This document shows positions 34,637-47,870 of a stretch of 64,000 nt of DNA, in pieces. The stretch is taken from NCBI GenBank assembly GCA_021464415.1, contig JAKCWG010000758.1, positions 62,001 to 126,000 of the forward strand, read 5' to 3'. The notes below the pieces were generated by a model, which searched no databases, was not told where the DNA came from, and saw only the letters and a program-made list of their open reading frames with translations. Positions within the stretch are counted from its first letter, which is position 1. Every line of letters starts with the position of its first letter. Origin of the DNA: Lonicera japonica (taxonomy: Eukaryota > Streptophyta > Magnoliopsida > Dipsacales > Caprifoliaceae). The position numbers were made by a program, and so were the translations under genes.

Positions 34637-37383
34637 ATTTACAAAAATATTATTTCCTGATTCTTTTAAAAAAAACTTTTTTGAACAAACCCTATTTTCA
34701 ATATCCCATATAATAATTAATTTGGGAATAAGGAGTTCAATCTCTTTGTAATTATAAAAACAAGAGCACGATTGACTAACTCATGAACAACCTTATTACA
34801 AACTTTAGACACAAAACAAGAAGTTTATCACAAAATTTTGTAATTTAATTTCAAGGGAGTTTTATGTAAATTACAATAGGTATTGATATTTTTTTCAAGG
34901 GTCAATGTCAGAAGTCATACATTAACATATACAATTTTGTTATATAAGGATATCATGCCTATTTTTTTGGGCATATTTGGGTGACAATTAAGTTATATAT
35001 CTTCTTAAAAATATATATTTACATGATAATTTATCATACTTTTCTAAACGTTAACTATATTTTGAAAATTGAATTAATGAATCTAAACTATATATACATT
35101 TTTTTTATTTACTTTTTTGTTTTTTTTGATGGTGTTTAAATCAATTTAGGAATAATTTTTTTAAAAAAGTTTCATATTAATTTTATACTAGATATTTAAG
35201 TTTATTAGGTGAGATATTAATGGTGGATACTAAATTTAAAAATACAAAATTCAACTAGTAATACATAATCACTTGATTGAAATTAAGTACTAAATGTGAA
35301 ATGAGATTCGGTCATTCATTTATCTATTATTGACAATGTTGCTAACACGAATAATTAGAACAAAATTTAAATTTATTTCCTACCATTATTGTTAAATTAA
35401 ATGCGACAAGGAGGATTTATTTATTTTAAAAATATTTTTAAGAAATAAAATTGTAAGTCTTCCATTCTTCTTTAGCTGTTTTAATTATAAAAAAGTTATC
35501 TTATAATCACTAAATGAATATTAATTTATTTTTCTGGTGGTATTAAACTCATAACATAAACGATGGGTGTATAATATTTTTTTTTATATTAGGTTGATTT
35601 TTAAAATATTTAAAATAATGTAGTAAGTTTGATTTACTGGACTAGTTTTGCACCAATTAATGTATGCGTGATTTGAATATAAGTAAATATATCAAGAAAT
35701 TAATAACAAGCAACATAACGATTGAAAATTATATTTTCCTTGCTAACATAATGTTTATATATATTACCCGTGATGGTAGCAATGATTAATAATGTAATTT
35801 TCTTGATAAAAAAATAAATTTCTGCAAAGAACGAGACCAAGAGTGTGTGAAGCTTGACTATTTATTCCAATTTTGTTTTTTTTAACTATAAAAATAACTT
35901 TCCTTTTCATTGCTACTTCCCCCAACCCAAAATACAATCTATAAATAATTAACTGAACCTACTAACATATATACATATATAATTGCGTTATATGTACATA
36001 CATTTTATTTCGCGACACTCGCATAATCCTAAACTTTCAAACATAACATAAACATTAAGTTTAGAACTCGCTAAGATCACTAGAAAACCCAAAGGGCCTA
36101 TCCATGCACAAAAGGCCCAATGGGGGAAGTTTGGACACAATATATAGAGGCCCAGGGACAAGATAGTAAAACAACATATTAATTTCTTCGTGATCAAACT
36201 AGTTATTATAAGAGCTTGAATAGCTTAGAACATTTATGTTCAAGCGAAGTATTAGATGCAAATTACTCAAAATTGATTTTTTATTGTAAATTATAGGAAT
36301 TTCCATTTTTTTCTTATTTTTTTCCCGATAGTAAAGTCAAAACTTATATATATATATATATATATATATTAGTAAATCGATTTAACTTTGATATATATAT
36401 ATATATGGAGGTCATAACATGATATGCTATTAACCTATTTCCTCTAGCATATTTACATGACAAGATAGTCATCAGCATATTTGCATGAAAAAGCGAGTTT
36501 TATTATAGTAAAGGTAATGTACTTTAAATTTAAAATGAATGAATGTGAAATATATATATATATATATAGTTTCTATTGTTAATGATGTTTTGTTTGTGAT
36601 TTGGGGAAAGAGAACTGTTCATGATTCATTAATTTTAATATTAATTAAGGAGTAATATATTTTAATTTGTTAGATGGAATATTGGTGGAAGTTAAATTTA
36701 AAAACACAAAATAGTCTTTTAATTCAATAAGTAATATTGGTGGAAGATAAATTTAAAAATACAAAATAGTCTTGAGTTTAATTGAATAACTAAAAATAAT
36801 GTTTAAATCTAACTTTGCATTTGTTTATCACTTCTACTCTTAAATTTAATTTTTAATCAGAAAAAATCTGGATGAAAAAAGGAAATTGGAATGGTAAGTT
36901 TAAGACAATTTATATTAAATCAATAAGAAAAAAAAATTAGCATAGAAAGAGGAGCAGTTAGCAAATTCAAATTTACTGGTGGAAAATTGTAGATCTGTTA
37001 AATAATTATCTGTTTTACGACATGAGCAGTGGATCTCTTAAATAATTGTTTGTTTTACAACATGAGCAATGAGAAGTAATGATCAAGTTGAACTTACTTG
37101 TGGAATACTGTAGATTTCTTAAATAGCTATCTCTTTAACATTAGTGAGTTATTAAATGAGAAAAAGACATTAAAAGATTATAAATTTAATTATTTTTACT
37201 TTAACATCATTTATAAAATGATTATTATTATTCTTTTTTTTATTTTCTTTTTGTAAAAATTATATGAGATGTATGATTTAAAATTCTACTGTCTCTTTAT
37301 TTTTGATTTATAAACTTCCACTACCCTCAAGTCTAGCTTCTATGAGGACTTGTTTTGCCTCACAACCACTTACATGCGATATG
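34637..37383. repeat. AT-rich intergenic DNA with degenerate module copies
   Basis: No gene. Module blocks recur at about 34,795-34,890 (AAGGGAGTTTTATGTAAATTAC), 35,000-35,045, 35,210-35,255 (GATATTAATGGTGGATACTA), 36,450-36,490 and 36,675-36,760 (the GATATTGGTGGAAG block twice, about 50 bp apart). TA microsatellites lie near 36,345-36,370 and 36,390-36,405. Confidence 0.55.
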
Positions 37384-37391
37384 GTTTTACA

Positions 37392-37755
37392 CAGGGGCGG
37401 ATTCAGAAAATTTTATTGGGGGACCGTACAATTTTCAACAATGTAACATATTTAATAAAAATAAAATAAAATTGCACTACAAAATACATACCTGTCAAAG
37501 TTAGATATTGCTAAAATTGTGCACAACGTTCATTCAAGTCATTGAATGTATCAATAATTGGCTCGATACTAATGTTTCTTGCAATTTCTCTTTTAATGAA
37601 AATAGTCAAAGAATTTATAAGAATTTCCCTCTCTTTACTATTTTTTTTTTATTATTATTTGGGAGGGACCATAATAGAAATTTCATACACTTAATTATAT
37701 ATATATTAAAAAAAATATTATGGTCCCCCTTTCAATGTACATACATCTGCCACTG
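37392..37755. mobile_element. hAT MITE (364 bp)
   Basis: Ends CAGGGGCGGATTCAGAAA and (complement) CAGTGGCAGATGTATGT, with 8-bp flanks GTTTTACA and GTTTTACT (7 of 8 equal). This is the hAT pattern. No transposase; the open frame at 37,508-37,780 runs out of the element and is not credible. Confidence 0.8.
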
Positions 37756-37931
37756 GTTTTACTCAATAATTTATTTTTAATTTTTTTAATTTTTTTGGGT
37801 TGATTACAGTGGATGCCTTTAGCCCCACTTTATTATAATTAAAGACTTAAATTGAATAGCTTAGGAGATTTATTATCAAGTTTTGTAGTTTTAAATGTGG
37901 TGAAACTGCCTTTAGTTCTAATCACGTGTGA

Positions 37932-38503
37932 CAGGGCTGATCTTGGGGTAGGGCAGGGCAGGTAGGGCAATCGCCTAGGGCCCAAAAATGAGAAGGGGGT
38001 ACCGAATTTTTTGTATATGTATATATATATATAATATAGTATAATAAGAATATGTTAAAAAAATATTAAATAAATAAAATATCTTTCCAAAAATCTGTAT
38101 TTAATAAGGTAACTTTCCAATAAAATGACGTAAATTTTGAAAGGTAGTATTTTCGTCTTTGCCTATTTTCCATTAACCAAATTTAAGAAAAACAGATCTA
38201 GAAGCTCTTCCTTTTGCAATTGCCTATTGCTCTGTTGACGTTATTTTGGAGTATCTAGAAGCTTTTTGGAAGATAAAAATATACATAAAGGTTGAAGATA
38301 TGATGTAACATATAGGTGCTTGAATTATCCTTATATTGGTTTTGAAGATATATAAACTCGTACATTTTTAATTGTAATGTGTTATTGGTGGAATACAAAA
38401 ATTAATTGATTTTTTTAAAATAAAACAATTAATATATTTATTTATAAGAGGGTATCATTTTAAAATTTCGCATAGGGCCTAAAATTGGCCAGAACCGGCT
38501 TTG
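37932..38503. mobile_element. hAT-like non-autonomous element (572 bp)
   Basis: Left end CAGGGCTGATCTTGGGG, right end complement CAAAGCCGGTTCTGG; inside each end lies a mirrored GCCTAGGGCCCA / AGGGCCT block typical of a plant hAT family. The 8-bp flanks ACGTGTGA and TTGTGCGA agree at 5 of 8, so the target duplication has aged or the ends are off by a base. Confidence 0.65.
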
Positions 38504-40125
38504 TTGTGCGAGATAATATTAGTAATAACACATGATTAAATTATATTTGAATATTTTATGGTAAAAAAATTCTACTCATCCTATGAAATGGTATTGATAT
38601 TTTTTTTTTCAATTTTGTTAACACAATTAAATGATTATAAAGACTCACATAGCTTAGGAGATTTATGTCAAGTTTAATTTAAGAATCCAAGTGTTAGAAG
38701 ATAGTTTAAGGGAGTTTATTGCGATTTACCACAAAAACAGATACTATTAATTCATTTTTTATGGAATAGAAAATAACAACAAAATAGAATGTCTACTCTA
38801 GAAAAAAATACAAAAAATTAATATTTCAACATATATACTATTTTTAAATTACTCCATTACTGTCACCACCCCATACATTTTTAACACTAATAATGACCTA
38901 AATTTACCAAATTACACTTGACTTGAAACAATAACTTATGTTGCTAGAACTCGCTATAAATTAAGGGTGAAAACGAATTGGAAAAAAGTTCCTTTCAATT
39001 TACGCTTTTTGCCGGGGCCAGCAGACGAACTAAATCCATAAATACAATTTCTTGTCTTAAAAATAGTCCAACTAAAAAAATAGGTATCTAAGTCCATTTT
39101 TTATTTTAAAAGGTAAATCTCAAATATTAGTAAATATAATTTTGTTATATATATATGGATGTCATTACATTACATGGATATGAGTTGTAATATATTCCTT
39201 CGGCTAACTTGCATGACAATTGTTGTTATACTTGTGTTAATCATATATGTATGAGTACTGATGTTAAAGTTTCTTAATCATACTTGAAAGAAAATTGGAA
39301 TCATATTTTCTTAAAAATTAACAATTTTCTATATAGAATGAATTATGAAATTTTTTAAAAAAGTTATTAACAGTGTAAAATTGACATATTGGTGAAAATT
39401 AAATTTAGAAATACGCTATGTCAAAATTGGTCAATCTTGATTAAAATTATATTTTTATTTGGATTGATTAGTATTCAACTATCTTGATAATTTACGGATT
39501 TTAAAAATATTCAATTTTCATTCGTTACTCAAATCTCACTATAGAAGTTACTCAAAACTCACTATAGAAATGCGTCAAACGCTATTTCAGTGAGTTATTA
39601 AGGCCGGCTAAAATCATATCTGTTTGGTTTTTAATTTTTAATAGTGCTTTATCTTGTTTTGGAAGGATAGAATTCATATCTATTTAGTTTTTAATTTTTA
39701 ATAGTGATTTATCTTGTTTTGGAAGGATAGACTTGTAACGTTTTACACAAAAAAAAATGAAAATTTGTATAAAGAGCAAAACAGTTCTTATTCATTTTTA
39801 CTCGCATCTTCTTTCTTTCTTTCATTCCTTTCTTCTTATGCTTCCTTATTCATTTGCTCGCATATTCTTTCTTCCCTTCCTTACTTTCTCTGTTTTCCTT
39901 CCTTTCGTGTGAATATTATGAATTATTCATTCACATTTCGATTATCTTTTTACTATGGTAATTCTTTTCCAGCCTTTCTACCTTTGGAAATGGAAAAAAA
40001 GTCTGTAAGGGGTTAGTTAGTTTGTTTTTTTTTCCTTAAGAAGGATTTGCCAATTTTGGCTTTGAATTTTCTATTTTAGAAACATTTTTTTTCTTTTCAC
40101 CATCCAATCACTATCAACTGCTAAG
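38504..40125. repeat. Dispersed module copy, with 60-bp tandem duplication
   Basis: 38,504-39,420 follows 25,965-26,950 closely enough to align by eye (AGGGTGAAAAC..., TTGGTGAAAATTAAATTTAG). A 60-bp direct duplication lies at 39,611-39,670 and 39,671-39,730. A 100-codon open frame at 39,714-40,016 is Ser/Phe-rich low-complexity sequence and is not supported as a gene. Confidence 0.6.
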
Positions 40126-40130
40126 CTATA

Positions 40131-42449
40131 ACAACCTGCCTAATTAAGCAGGTGTTAACGGATAATATATCTAATTAATAACAGATAAACAAATAGGCAT
40201 AACTGATAAATTAAACAAGGTAGAGAAATCTAATAAAAATTCGGCATGAAGTATTCATAAATACTAAGAAATCCATCATGTATAATAAACAATGCGAAAA
40301 TATAGAATATTTCTTAAATCCATTACAATCCAAATTCGATAAATTCAACTAGTACATCCATAGACAGTACAAGTACTCAAACTTAATTAGAAGTTAAAAC
40401 TACTGCAAATTAGGATAATACAACAACTAATTCTATAGGGGTATCAAAGAAGACTCTAAGATGAACTTGGACCTGCTCGATGACCTCTACCCAAGACACG
40501 ATGTGTACCTGAAAGGAAAATGAGGGAATGAGCCACAAATGGCCTAGTGGGAACTATAGAGAAAGGGAAAATGCAATGCATAATCGTACTACAATATAAG
40601 AGAGTTCGTAATTCAATTATTAACAAAATTCTCAATTTATGCCAATTTATAGGAAAACTGAACATAAAGCATCAATATAATTTTATTAATTATCAATATG
40701 TATCTCACACGATAGCTGTGTAAACATCCATCCATCTCCTCATCCTCCTAGACCTAATACAGGTACTAGACGGAATATACTACTCACAAATGCACCCCAT
40801 CTTACCATGAGTCAATGCACTTGTAACCAGATTTATGGCACCTCATCTTTATCATAGGTCTGTGCAATAACATAACTCAAGCATTTCTATACAGGTACTT
40901 ATCCGGTTCCAACAATCTCAATATTTTTCATAACAATTTATATACTTAACCCATAGTGTTTATCAAAGGCTGTCTCACACAATTAATGGGAACAATTAAT
41001 CTGCTTTAGAACAATATAAACTCATGTATTCATTTTAATTCTAAAAATCAGGTTTCTATAAGTGTATACCATGCTTTACACGTCAATTTGCAGTAATAAT
41101 ATTAATTCCAACAGTTTTGTAATCCAAAATTGAGCAAACACTAGATTTATTATAATCGTCATCAAGAAATCAATACATGTCTAATAACAAGTCAAAATAT
41201 GATTTAAGAGTGATTTATATTCTAAAAATTTAGAAATGTAAGTAGAAATATCAAGTATTAGACATGTATATGACGTTTCTAACCATTTCGGTACCAAATT
41301 CTCAATTAAATACTTAAATGTAAACATGCAATATCAGCCTCCACTTTCATCAAATACAACCAATTTACCATCAATAACAAAGCTCAAAATGTTTAATTCA
41401 TGGCTATACAACATGCATGCAAGATAAACTATGAATTTAGTACTGAAAATCTAGTATTTCAACTCAATCAACTATAATTGTTCAAAAATCAAAGAAGAGA
41501 AGGAAGTTCCCATCTTAATCACTTTTGGACAGAAATAGAGAGTCCCATAGCGACCACCTATAGCCATCGATCGAGAAAACTGAGCTAGGAAATGGACTCG
41601 CCACGCCAAAAACTTGAGAAATCCACAATTTCGGAGTAAAAACCATTGATTTGAGCTAGAAATCATCCATTAACACCTATTTCTCTCTCTATAAGTGTAT
41701 ATATCTTTCCCCTGGTCTTAATGCTTTAAAATGGTGTTTTAAGGAGTGAAGAAGATGGTCAAAGTTGGTCAAAACCGAAAACAAATGAGTTGACTCGGTC
41801 AAACCCAGATAGACCAAATGTGTTATGGTGTACTGTTCGTAATTTAGCTAGAACTCTTTGCTCGGAACTCCGATTGGGATGATCTTATTATAAACGGAAA
41901 GATAATTCAAAGTTATACAACTTCACAATAGGAAGTTTCTCCAAATTCGTGATAGATTAATACCAGAATTTCGTCGAAGACAGTGCTCTGCTGAAATTCA
42001 GCATAATCTAATTTTTGCTAATCGGCTTACTTCGCACTATGTTTTGACCATCGAGGAGCGTGAACTAGCTTTCTGTCAAAACACTGAAATTGTAGATGGA
42101 TATAAGATGAAACTATAGGAGTTTATGGAGTGAAATTTGGATAATTAATGAAGAAGTTATGAGTCTCCAAAGTCGACTAAAATCCAACCGACAAGTAAAA
42201 ATTTCGGGTTCGAAAAATGCCTCTGAAGTGCTCGTTTCAATTCCGATAGTGATGAAACTTTTCAGAACATTCCTAATAGATATTTATGACATATTGGAAG
42301 ATACGGAACTAAATTCAGAGGTCTAAAAGTTCGTGAACCTTAAACGAGGTTTGTAGGAATCGTTAAAGATATAATTCAATTCTACTAAATACTCAAAAAT
42401 GCTTAAATGAAATCCGAATTTAGTGAAACTTTATTGAAAGGTTTAATAA
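40131..42449. mobile_element. Candidate large LTR (about 2.3 kb), ends uncertain
   Basis: Composition shifts to less AT-rich, transcript-like sequence at 41,470-42,400, resembling plant gypsy (chromovirus-like) LTRs. The pentamer CTATA flanks both ends (40,126-40,130 and 42,450-42,454). The ends do not show clear TG...CA, so the assignment is tentative. No protein domain is found; the small frames at 40,456 and 41,472 are not credible genes. Confidence 0.35.
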
Positions 42450-42454
42450 CTATA

Positions 42455-43413
42455 ATTTAATGTGTCAAAAAAGACTAATGTGTCGCCATATTTTCCACAT
42501 TACTTCTTCCCCTTGGAAACTCCTTTTTGTCTACAAAGGAATCCAATACACTTTCCTCGATCGTCTAATTGCATATCAAATGAGAAATTTGGTATAGTTA
42601 TCTGAAAAAAATATACTGAACCATCTCCAACTACAAAAAAAGCATAAAAGCAATTTCTCATGACCAAAGATTAATTATATTTGCATGATTGTTTGAATCA
42701 TATTTTTCTAAAGGTACGTTAATGTGTTCCAAAAAATTGAATGGGCGTGAAATAGTTTTTCTTATTATGATTTGGTTGTGATTATATATTGAGAAGGGAA
42801 ATTAATAATATGATATATTTATTCTTAAGTTGGCAATGAAATGTTTCAATTTGTTAAAATTGTGATATTGGTGGAAGCTAAAGAAACATTCCAGATGTTA
42901 CACATGAAGAAAATTATCACGGTATTTTGAATGGTTTAGTGTGATTGTAGATTTGGTTGATACTTGATACCATTAGTTAAATCGAATGAGATTTTTAATA
43001 AGAAAAAAAGAAAAGAAAATTATCACGTTATTTTAAATGGTTTAATGTAATTATAAATTTGGTCGAGATTATTATTTAAACATAATAAGAAAAATAATAA
43101 TTCTATTATTAGATTAAATTTTTGATAAGAAAAAAAAAATGAGGATTCTAAATTTAAAATAAGATGGTAGTTATCTTAATTAGTTATTTCTTTAATATGT
43201 AATTGTCATCACGCATTGAATGAGAAAAGTTGATTCTTGTGGTGAGATCAACTCTTCCTTGCTTGTTTTTTGTCATGGAGAACTTTTCCTTGCGGGTGAC
43301 GTAGTAAAAAATTTCACAAAAAAATAAATTAAGAAGGATGGATGACATGTACTCATAAAAATGATCAACTTATTTTTCTAACTTCTTTCACAAATCATTT
43401 TTCTTTCTATTAT
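42455..43413. repeat. Degenerate dispersed module, no gene
   Basis: Contains TTTGCATGATTGTTTGAATC at 42,680 and GATATTGGTGGAAGCTAAA at 42,864, the two marker blocks of the module, then a directly repeated piece around 42,907-43,065 (GAAAATTATCACG(G/T)TATTTT). Nothing coding. Confidence 0.5.
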
Positions 43414-44326
43414 AACTACACCAAAATACCCGAATAGTCACGGTTTAAAACCGTGACAAACAAGCATTTTCACGATTATAAACCGTGACAAATAGCGCAA
43501 TGACAACAAATATTATGTCGGCTATGAACTGTTACAACAACCAATTGTCACGGGTTTCTAACGGGATCTAGTGCACGGTAATGGGTCAATATGTCATGGT
43601 TTTAAACCGATACAAAGTAAATACTTGTTTCGGTTTGAAACCGACACTAGTTTGTATGGTTGTCACTGTTTGAAACCGACACAATTTGAGTCTTGTCCCC
43701 TTATAATTGTCACGGTTCTAAACCATCACAATGTTAGCCATGTATACTACCTGTTGTTTTGGTCTTAATCAGAGTCAAGGTTTATCTTTATTATTTATAC
43801 TGTCACGCTTTTGGACCGTAACAAGGTTAATTTAGAATTTTAAAAAAATATGTGCAAAAACAGAAATTCCTAAAAAAATTCTAATACACCTGCAATATAA
43901 TTACATTCCCAAACTAAATTCTCATTGCAATTATAATAACACAAACCAAAAATTCTCATTCAATTACAATCACACAAAACAAAAATTATCATTCAATTAC
44001 AATCACATAAACCAAATTCTCTTTGCAATTATCAGAGCCTATATATATTTATGGTGGTACATTTGCCAGAAGCTAAAAATAGCTTACAAAAATTAGTTTA
44101 ATACCCTAAAAAAGTTTAGCAGTAGTTTTCCCCACACATAAAATATTACATGTAAGTTCTTGTAACAATTCATAATATTTTTAATAAACAAGTGAGAAGA
44201 GAAAATGATTTGAGCAGCCGGAGGCTAGTAAATTAACAAGTACCATTATTATTGCAACTAGATAGCTAGGGGAATATAATAGATGTATTCAACTAAAGTA
44301 CCAATCACAGACTCGTAATCGGCTAG

Positions 44327-44416
44327 TCATTGTACCCGCTGATCAGCATGAGGGTAATCTTCTGAACGTGGGAAGTCATACGGCCAGCTTCTAGTTTCTA
44401 TTGCTAACTGGAGCAC
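44327..44416 (-). pseudogene. Captured rhamnogalacturonate lyase exon fragment
   Basis: A 30-codon piece on the minus strand reads LAIETRSWPYDFPRSEDYP followed by HADQR. From memory of the plant family 4 polysaccharide lyases (rhamnogalacturonate lyase, a secreted pectin-cutting enzyme), the block SWPY-FP-SEDFPHADQRG lies between the catalytic domain and the fibronectin-like domain. A possible splice acceptor (GTGCTCCAG) precedes it on the minus strand, and a TGA stop follows at once. It sits inside the CACTA element, so it looks like a host gene fragment carried by a transposon. The fragment is far too short to be functional. The match is by motif recall, not by search. Confidence 0.55.
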
Positions 44417-44718
44417 ATAACAAAACAAATAAAGCGACGAGCATTATATTGTGTGTTTTCAGTGAAACATATATATCATTATGACAACTACAATATTTTG
44501 ATAAAATCCCGAAATTTTGCTTAAAAACTAATTGACAAGTACGTAGACATAGCACTTTAGCAAGCAAGCGTGAATCAATAAAAAGAGAAAAAAAATATGG
44601 CTATTGTTGTTGATGGCTAGCTTAATTTGATTTAAAGTTACATATGATCAATACGACTTGAAGAAATTAACCATTTGTAATTCAACTACTCTAATAAAAG
44701 TTTCATCTATATACTCAT

Positions 44719-45055
44719 CCAATATCTCACCTTTCGTTCTTCATCATAAAAGAGAGCAGTGATGTCTTCCAGGGCTTTCGTAACACTACTCCTAATCCTC
44801 GAAGCTTGGACCCACTTCTTCAAGTTGCAATTTACCTGCTACTGCCGTTGCACCCATTCAACCATAACCTAATTTAACATAGCGATGGACAAAACATAAT
44901 AAGATAATTATAATGCAATAAGAACGACATAACCATTTTAAAAGAAAAAAATATTGAATTGGTTCTGGAACGACCTACAATATGGCATGGGTGCGTGAAG
45001 ATGTTTCATTGGCACGACCGCACGAGTTGGTTTTATAGTTCGATTTTGGTTTCCT
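44719..45055 (-). other. Exon-like segments of unknown origin (minus)
   Basis: Two stretches look coding on the minus strand: 44,719-44,870 (NCNLKKWVQASRIRSSVTK then ALEDITALFYDEERKVRYW, with one TAG upstream) and about 44,975-45,055 (NRTIKPTRAVVPMKHLHAPM). A similar stretch lies near 46,690-46,800 (LLSKGRLWVAICWKFFKVG), broken by two stops and ending at a possible splice donor. All three run in the same direction as the lyase fragment. I do not recognise them; they may be pieces of a captured gene or of a decayed transposon protein. Confidence 0.3.
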
Positions 45056-47687
45056 TGTTGAAGTAATGCCATTACATGTTATAAATTAGACAAAAGAAGA
45101 ACGTAAATATTTACTTTTTTCCATCAATCTAACTGCAATTTATAATGCCACTAAATGATCAGTAGAAAATGTACGTCATCTGTAGAGTAAGCTCTGTATT
45201 TAGTAAGCCCTGTTGCCATGATTCCTTGAAATAGTTGAAACATTTTTCTCTCTCAGTATTGAATTAATATGGTAGAGGAAAATAAGATTTTCTTTGTAAA
45301 ATATAAAGGTTACACTGAGTGTCTCTTTGTTTTGAACCTCTAAAGTCTGAATGGCCAAATTCAATTCAGACACAAAATGGCTAAAGTATTATGTTTAATT
45401 CATATTCAGAGATTGCTTTCAATCATTAAAATAAATGCTACCTAAAATTAATATATTTTATCAAAGTGAATTAAAATATTTCAATCTTTCAATTCGGTGT
45501 TGTTTTTAGTTTAGTGGACATTTTGCATTCATTTAGTGAACGGATATAAACATGGTTCAATTTATTATTGTGTCCAAAAAGAAAAAGTGAAACTCTTATT
45601 TTAAAATAAGAGAATATTACAACAGCAATATCACAAATTATCAAGGAACTAGCTAGCTAGTTATAACTATCTAAAATTACCAGCCACACTAAATAGCCTA
45701 AATCTGCCACCAAATCAGCCACATAAGGTAGATCATTAACCAAAGAATAAGAGGAAGGCAATAACAAAAAAATCACCTCGTGAAATGTATTATCGGCTTT
45801 ATTAATGTACTCTTATACTTGGAAACATCATGTTAATGGTTACTATATATTAAAGGAACTTTCTTAAAGAGCACTATGATTTTCAAGTGAGTTTTTAAAA
45901 GCAAACTCAAAGGGGAAAAAATCCATGCAATTCAAATAAGAAGTATAGTTTAAGAACTAACGGTCTACAAATTCACAATTTATACCAACCTTAAAGAATT
46001 ATCAAACTAATGGAAAATATAGAGTGACCTGATCCAAATATTGAGAATATATTATAAAAAATCTAAAAGTTTCATTTTTTATTGATCATATCCCTCTAAT
46101 ACTGATGGCAATGGTTTTGGAGAGATGAAATGAATAAAAGACAAAGCAATTAGACTTCTTAAAAATAATGGAAGTATGTATATATAAATGGAACTGTGTA
46201 TATATATATATATATATATATGAAAATTTCTATATGTTGAAGGAATTAGATTACACTAAATTAGACAATGGTTAAATCCCAAACGAGCGATAATTGGAAC
46301 AAAAATACTAAGTAGCCCCCAAAAGCGACACAAAACAGTCCCCAAAAGTGCACAAACCAACGCAAAAAACAGTGTACACGCAGCACCAAAAGAAGACTTA
46401 AAATAGTTTAGAACTAGCAACAAAAGAAGTCTAAAAACTGTGTACAACAATGGGAAAACAAGCCTTAAAACAGTGATCAATAAATGGCATAAGAATACTT
46501 AAAACAGTGTTTTGTGCAGCCACATACAATAGACTAAAACAAATTTAACATTTGATATATTCTTCATATTTCAATTACATTTTCTTGGCCCTTTACTTGG
46601 AATATGCTAGTTTTACTATAATATGCATGGATAACATAATTAACAAATCGCCATAGCAGAATTATTAACAAAAATAAGAGTGATATACCTTATTTACAGA
46701 ATTTCCAACTTTGAAAAATTTCCAACAAATGGCAACCCACAAGCGACCTTTTGAGAGCAACTACCGAATCATTTTCTATACAGCCTCGTCAGTTATCCCT
46801 TGAACACATGTCATAAGAACAATTGTTAGAAGTTTCCATTTGTTTTGAGCTTTTGTGTTTATCAAGAGTTGTAAACAATCAGTATCAACTTATTGGAAAT
46901 AAATCAATATAACATGCTAGAAAGTACTTCCATACCTGACTAATTTTTTCTTTTTTGCAGACCAAAATACAACAATTGCAAAGAATTATCCTATTTACGC
47001 AGTAGAAGAGTATTTGTAAAACCAAAGAGATGATAACAGACAACCACGCAATATGCTATATGCATTTTCTTTATATTCTAGAACTGCATTTCCTAATATA
47101 TATGGGCCAGTTATTGAAAAAAAAGGACAAAAAAATTTAGGATTACATATTAAGCTAGTTCACTATTTTTGAATATTCATTATTAGTGTTTTTAAACCCC
47201 TCGAGATTCGATCACATATGTTTTACAATCCGAAAATTATGATGAAACTCGCATTACAAATGATCAAACTATCATATTTTGAGTAATAATTATTATTATG
47301 TTGGGGGAGTGATAGTTTTAGACATTAATACTAATGGCTACTGAGAAATACTAGCATATTGCCTCAATATGCAGGCTTTGGTTGTCTCCTAATTACATTC
47401 TTTGTGGTTTGAAACAACAATTAATCTAATTTCGGAGTAAGACGAATTGCACGATAAATTATGGTTTGACAATGTGACAACTAACTTTGTGATCTATTAG
47501 GTTAATGATCAATCAGAATCATCTCCAAATTGTGAACTTTTCGTCAGTAAAATAACTAATAGTATAATTACTGAATAATACGCTTATTTTGCATGATAAA
47601 TTCTGGTTTGGCTATTATTTGCTTAAGATGTAATTCTGATACTAATTTATTCTTAAAATTGGACAATCCATTTATGCAATTGTGTAG

Positions 47688-47870
47688 GTTCAGGCAGATA
47701 GAACTTCGCATGATGTTTCTGAAAAGCTTGATCTTGCTATTGTGAAAGAATTTCCTACACTTGCTACTAGTATTTCTCTTTCCAAGGGTAAAAAGAGATA
47801 TAATAATGATTTGTTTTGTGAGCAAGAGTCAAAATCAGATCGGGATTCAGTGCAACCTGAACCCACATAA
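47688..47870 (+). other. Exon-like segment ending in a stop, origin unknown
   Basis: After a T-rich, intron-like stretch and a good acceptor (TTGTGTAG), 60 codons stay open: VQADRTSHDVSEKLDLAIVK through SLSKGKKRYNN to SVQPEPT and a TAA. Codon use and composition are unlike the surrounding AT-rich DNA. It may be the last exon of a host gene fragment carried by the CACTA element. No family is recognised. Confidence 0.35.

Noticed and set aside
36345..36405. TA-rich runs as an origin or matrix attachment site
   Set aside because: Plain TA microsatellites in AT-rich DNA; the sequence gives no further support for a function.
39714..40016. 100-codon open frame rich in Ser, Phe and Leu
   Set aside because: Translated from CTT/TTC-rich low-complexity DNA and starts within a tandem duplication; no domain.
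43438..43830. Regularly spaced short palindromes looking like a CRISPR-type array
   Set aside because: Spacing and repeat sequence vary, the same motif reappears at the other end of a CACTA-bounded element, and the DNA is plant nuclear. They are subterminal transposon repeats.
46256..46480. Hydrophobic 74-residue open frame on the minus strand
   Set aside because: It comes from repeated AAAACAGTG(T/C)AC-like DNA words; the apparent membrane protein is a composition effect with no family signature.
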